Shown: one piece after another, positions 48,701 through 64,000 of the stretch
Layout of the letters: each line of letters begins with the position of its first letter
Numbering within the stretch: position 1 is the stretch's first letter
Origin: Hyperoplus lanceolatus
Taxonomy: Eukaryota > Chordata > Actinopteri > Uranoscopiformes > Ammodytidae
DNA length: 64,000 nucleotides
Reading direction: 5' to 3'
NCBI GenBank assembly: GCA_026929865.2
Contig: CM049417.1
Location: 21,763,501-21,827,500 of the forward strand
Notes under the pieces: generated by a model
Databases searched by the model: none
Told to the model about the DNA's origin: nothing
The model's input: the letters and a program-made list of their open reading frames with translations, nothing else
Position numbers and translations under genes: made by a program

Positions 48701-50530
48701 GGGGCCATATTCACAAAACATCTTAAAGAGGACCTATGATACTTTGTGACTTTTATGACCTATAAACGTTGTTATAATGATTTATAGTCATGTTTAACCA
48801 CACTAGCTTATCAAATAATGACGTACATGCATTTAGACGTATTCCCTGCTGACTGTCTGGGGTGGCTGTGCAGAGCACTAAACACTAGGGCAGCCGGTCG
48901 AGAATTCACTTGTTCAAATCGGTTCAGAATTTCCGGATATTCTTGTCGTCACGAAAGCGGATGTTTCCATGTATGGTAATGCTGCTCAGGCAAGCTCCGG
49001 CCATGCCCCCACCTTCCTGCTCTCAAATCTCCCTGCGCACTGCTGAAAGTGTTCCGGAAGGAAGGTAACCAATCACAACGGAGTGGGGTTTGCAGGAGGA
49101 GGGGGGGAGGGGGCGGAGAAGCACAAAGCCGAGTGTGGACCAGACTGCTGTGCTCGCTCAGGTGAGAGGAAGAGTTTCCCGAAAATCTACATGGTTTTTT
49201 GTGATGTGATTCGTGTCAGGTTGCTCTATAGCAGTTTTTAACAAGAAATTAAGACCAGAAAAGTAGTATAATAGGAGATCTTTAAGGCTAAGAGTAGCTC
49301 TTAAAAATTAGGGGCGTTTCACTCCTAATTTTAGGACTCCTAACTTTTATAAGATAAGTTTCATTCACAAAGCATATTAGCGCTAAAACTAGCTCCTACA
49401 TCTATGAAAAGCTAGGAGCCCTCAAGAAGAACCCTAAGTCACTAAGTGTAAATCACAGACAACCATTTGATGGCATTATAGAGAGATGTAATGATAGTGA
49501 GCTTTCTAAAAGGTACCTTAATAACTGTAAGGGTTTAATGATCTTAGTAAAGCTATATTTAGAAAGAAGCCTATAGATACATTTGTGTTTATGTTTTAAG
49601 CACATTTCTGTTCATCTTTGGCTCAATACATTGAGTGGTAATGAATAAAAACTTGTATAATAATCTCTCATCCATATATTTTAAATATCGTTTTTAAATA
49701 AACAAGTGTATAAATAATTAATCTAATGCACACGACGTGACCTTAGAAAATTGGTATCAGTAAAATGAAAGAGAATGTTGAAGCTCCTTTTCCTGCAGTT
49801 GCTGTCGGTTTACGATGCACAGAAAGTTAACTGTTTGTGTCACGTTTGGGTTTCATTTCCTAACTAAAAAATAAACCTACAGGTAAGTCAGAGTATATAT
49901 TTAACGTGAAGCTTCGCAGCATCTCCTCCGTTCCACAGGTCCATTACTGTATAATCGAGTGTCTCACCTTTTCCTTCTGCATGCAGTTTACCGATTTCGC
50001 CAGCTGTTCTAAATGGTGAATTTACCGGTTCATCGCTGTCTGGCTATTGCTCGCTGTCTGGTTATTGCATTGTCCGCCGTTGAGAGAAATACAGTGAGAC
50101 ATCATGGCGTGCAGCTCTTCAATCAGGATATTTTATCCAACTCAAATCCTTAAAACATTTAAATTGCAGGCTAAAAGTGAACAAATGTGTGGGAAACCCT
50201 GAAGTATATTCTTGGTTTCATGTTAAATCAGTGTCACTTGTTATTAACCCTTTACTTTATTTAAGCGACACAATATGGATATCTCCCACAGTGTTTATAA
50301 ATTCACTCCTAAAGACTCATTCTCTCTCAGCTAATCACTGTGTGACATCATCCATAGCAACAGGGTCAACCCCGCCCTCTTTTCTTAGTTTAAGAGTCAC
50401 TCCCATTCCTTACTAAAAGTTGGTCTCAGCAGCTTTGGGAATGGGTTTTAAAATATCACACTTAATTAAGAACTTTTAGTGCTCCTTAGGAGTACTCTTA
50501 GCACTAAGATAAAATGTTTTGTGAATACGG
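48701..50530 (-). mobile_element. inverted-repeat element 'GGGGCCGTATTCAC', copy 1, inverted orientation
   Basis: Starts GGGGCCATATTCACAAAACA and ends TGTTTTGTGAATACGG. Its interior is the reverse complement of copies 2 and 3. GACCA occurs at both sides (48696-48700 and 50531-50535). It carries a 555-bp piggyBac-like MITE at 48727-49281. Confidence 0.75.
48727..49281. mobile_element. 555-bp piggyBac-like MITE (TTAA) inside copy 1
   Basis: TTAA at 48723-48726 and 49282-49285; inverted ends AGAGGACCTATGATACT and (from the right) AGATCTCCTATTATACT. Copies 2 and 3 of the host element have the uninterrupted site. The interior holds a CpG-rich segment around 48940-49150. Confidence 0.8.
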
Positions 50531-50535
50531 GACCA

Positions 50536-51677
50536 GGGGCCGTATTCACAAAACATTTTATCTTAGTGCTAAGAGTACTCCTAAGGAGCACTAAAAGTTC
50601 TTAGTAAGGAGTAATTTCTTAAAACCTATTCACAAAGCTGACAAGACCAACTAAGGAATGGGAGGGACTCCTTAGCTAAGACTAGAGGGTGGTGTTGACC
50701 CTGTTGCTATGGATGATGTCATGTTCATACCTTCTATGCCCACAGTAATTGGCTGAGAGGGAATGAGAGCTAAGAGTGAATTTATGATGGAAACACTGTG
50801 GGAGATATCCATATTGTGTCGCTGTATTAAAGTAAAGAGTTTTTATATACAATTAATGACAAGTGACACTGATTTAACATGAAACCAAGATACTGCAGGG
50901 TTTCCCACACATTTGTTCACAATTAACCTACAATAGCGCCACATAGGTCTATTCATTTTAAATTTTACAATGATTTGAATCAGAAAAATATCATCATTGA
51001 ACAGCTGCACGCCATGCACTCTCACTGGATTTCCCTCAACGGCGGACTATGCAGCAATAGTCAGACAGGGACAAACCAGGAAATTCACAATTTAGAAACA
51101 ACAGCCGGCGAATCGTAAAGTACATGCGGAAGGAAAAAGGCGAGATGCGCAACTATACAGTAGCAGACCAGTGGAACGGAGGAGATGGTCCAAAGCGCCA
51201 CATATAGGCCTACTCTAGTAGGAAATTAAACCCAAACGTGACACCAACAGTAACTTTCAGTGCATCATAAACCCAAAGCAACTGGAAGAAAATTAACTTA
51301 ATAAATATTTTTTTATAACAATATAATAAATATAAATGTGTCTATACTTTCTAAATATAGCTTTACTAAGATCATTAAACCCTTACAGCTATTAGGTACC
51401 TTTTATAAAGCTCACAAGCATTAAATCTCTCCAAAACACCATCAAATGGTTGTCTGTGATTTACTCTTAGTGACTTAGGAGTCCTCTCGAGGACTCCTAG
51501 CTTTTTATAGATTTAGGAGCTAGTTTTAGCGCTAAAATGCTTTGTGAATTACACTTATCTTAAAAAGTTTGGAGTTCTTAAATTAGGAGTGAAACGCCCC
51601 TTATTTTTGAGAGTTACACCTAAATCAGCACGTTAGGACCTACTCTTAGCCTTAAAATGTTTTGTGAATACGGCCCC
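50536..51677 (+). mobile_element. inverted-repeat element 'GGGGCCGTATTCAC', copy 2
   Basis: 1,142 bases with near-perfect ends GGGGCCGTATTCACAAAACA. It lies tail-to-tail with copy 1, separated by only five bases, and is collinear with copy 3. No transposase frame. Confidence 0.85.
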
Positions 51678-52255
51678 AGGACAGCAGTAGTGCAAGATAC
51701 TTTTAGCAGGATTGTTTATGTCGCCAAAGGAAATCAATTAAATAAACTAGTTAAGGACTCTAAGACTTTCGCCGGATGCAAACCATAATCCACATCGGCC
51801 GATGCATTCAGGACATTTTAAGAAGGAATTGTCAAAATGGTGTTTAAGGATTTTTTTTTACTTTTCTTTATGGACTGCACCTTTAGACCCTTATGCATTG
51901 TGGCTATTTGGTTAAAAAACAAACCAAATGAAATGTGTGTGTTTTGGCTGTCTGGATGACAGCTGTCATGACCTTCGAACTTCCGCTGACATTGTTTGCT
52001 CCTTGACCCTTTGCAGGTTTTCCCTGTGAGGCTATGAGTGAACTAAATAAAGAGGCATTATTGAAGAATAAGGCTACCAGTCTGAGGCGAATAAAGGCAC
52101 CCAGACCGAGCTACATTCCATCTCGGACCACAAAAGAAAGAAGAAAAGAAGGAAATTAAATGTTTTAGCTTACAGTTATGTCCTTGTGTGTAGTATTACG
52201 GCTAAAACAACTCTTTATATTTGATTTCTCTCTCTTTCTCTTTCTCATTTTATTT
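51678..52255. other. stim2 3' flank / 3' UTR
   Basis: No other gene. The TTTATT at 52249-52254 (minus-strand AATAAA) is too close to the stop to be the polyadenylation signal; no other clear one was found before 51678. Confidence 0.4.
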
Positions 52256-63901
<11,646 letters not shown>

Positions 63902-64000
63902 CTAGGTAACAAAGAGAGACAGAATTGATTGTTTTCAAGGCTGCAGGAAACTTATAGTTTTGTTGGTATACAAAATTTTATAATTAATTTTGGTTAGAAA
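63902..64000. other. stim2 intron running off the window
   Basis: Intron upstream of the first visible stim2 exon. The signal peptide and EF-hand exons must lie further right. Confidence 0.7.

Overview
The window is vertebrate nuclear DNA, almost certainly from a percomorph-type teleost fish. Small coding exons with GT..AG introns are scattered among microsatellites, tRNA-derived SINEs, an L2/Rex1-like LINE fragment, Tc1-like elements and many hAT- and piggyBac-like non-autonomous DNA transposons. No CRISPR array, operon, rRNA gene or functional tRNA gene was seen.

Three host genes can be reconstructed by eye. (1) 6843-20760 (+) is a 20-exon gene for a very large secreted or cell-surface protein of about 2,260 codons. 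It has a signal peptide, five tandem units each made of two 10-cysteine Ly6/uPAR domains plus a threonine-rich mucin-like linker, one SEA domain with a G-S-V-V autocleavage motif, and a C-terminal hydrophobic tail typical of a GPI signal. I recognise the domains but know no named gene with this architecture; it is the most interesting object here. (2) 27649-35984 (-) is a complete three-exon GPX7 gene (186 aa, ER-type, C-terminal KEEL). (3) 52256-63901 (-) is the 3' ten coding exons of a STIM2 gene, whose signal peptide and EF-hand exons lie beyond the right edge.

A decayed fragment of a Ulp1/SENP-like cysteine peptidase lies at 2130-2663.

Layout: 1-6842 is repeats, microsatellites and the peptidase remnant; 6843-20760 the Ly6-mucin-SEA gene; 20761-27648 intergenic with a SINE inserted in a LINE and a piggyBac-like MITE; 27649-35984 GPX7, whose 7.1-kb first intron holds a hairpin Tc1 chimera and a nested DNA element; 36000-52255 a gene-free, heavily nested transposon district (hAT in hAT; pogo-like element in hAT in an older repeat; piggyBac MITE in an inverted pair); 52256-64000 STIM2 with more transposons in its introns.

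The three genes look functionally unrelated: epithelial or extracellular surface, ER redox folding, and ER calcium sensing. All splice sites and phases below were read by eye from GT/AG signals and frame continuity, so each exon edge is a prediction.
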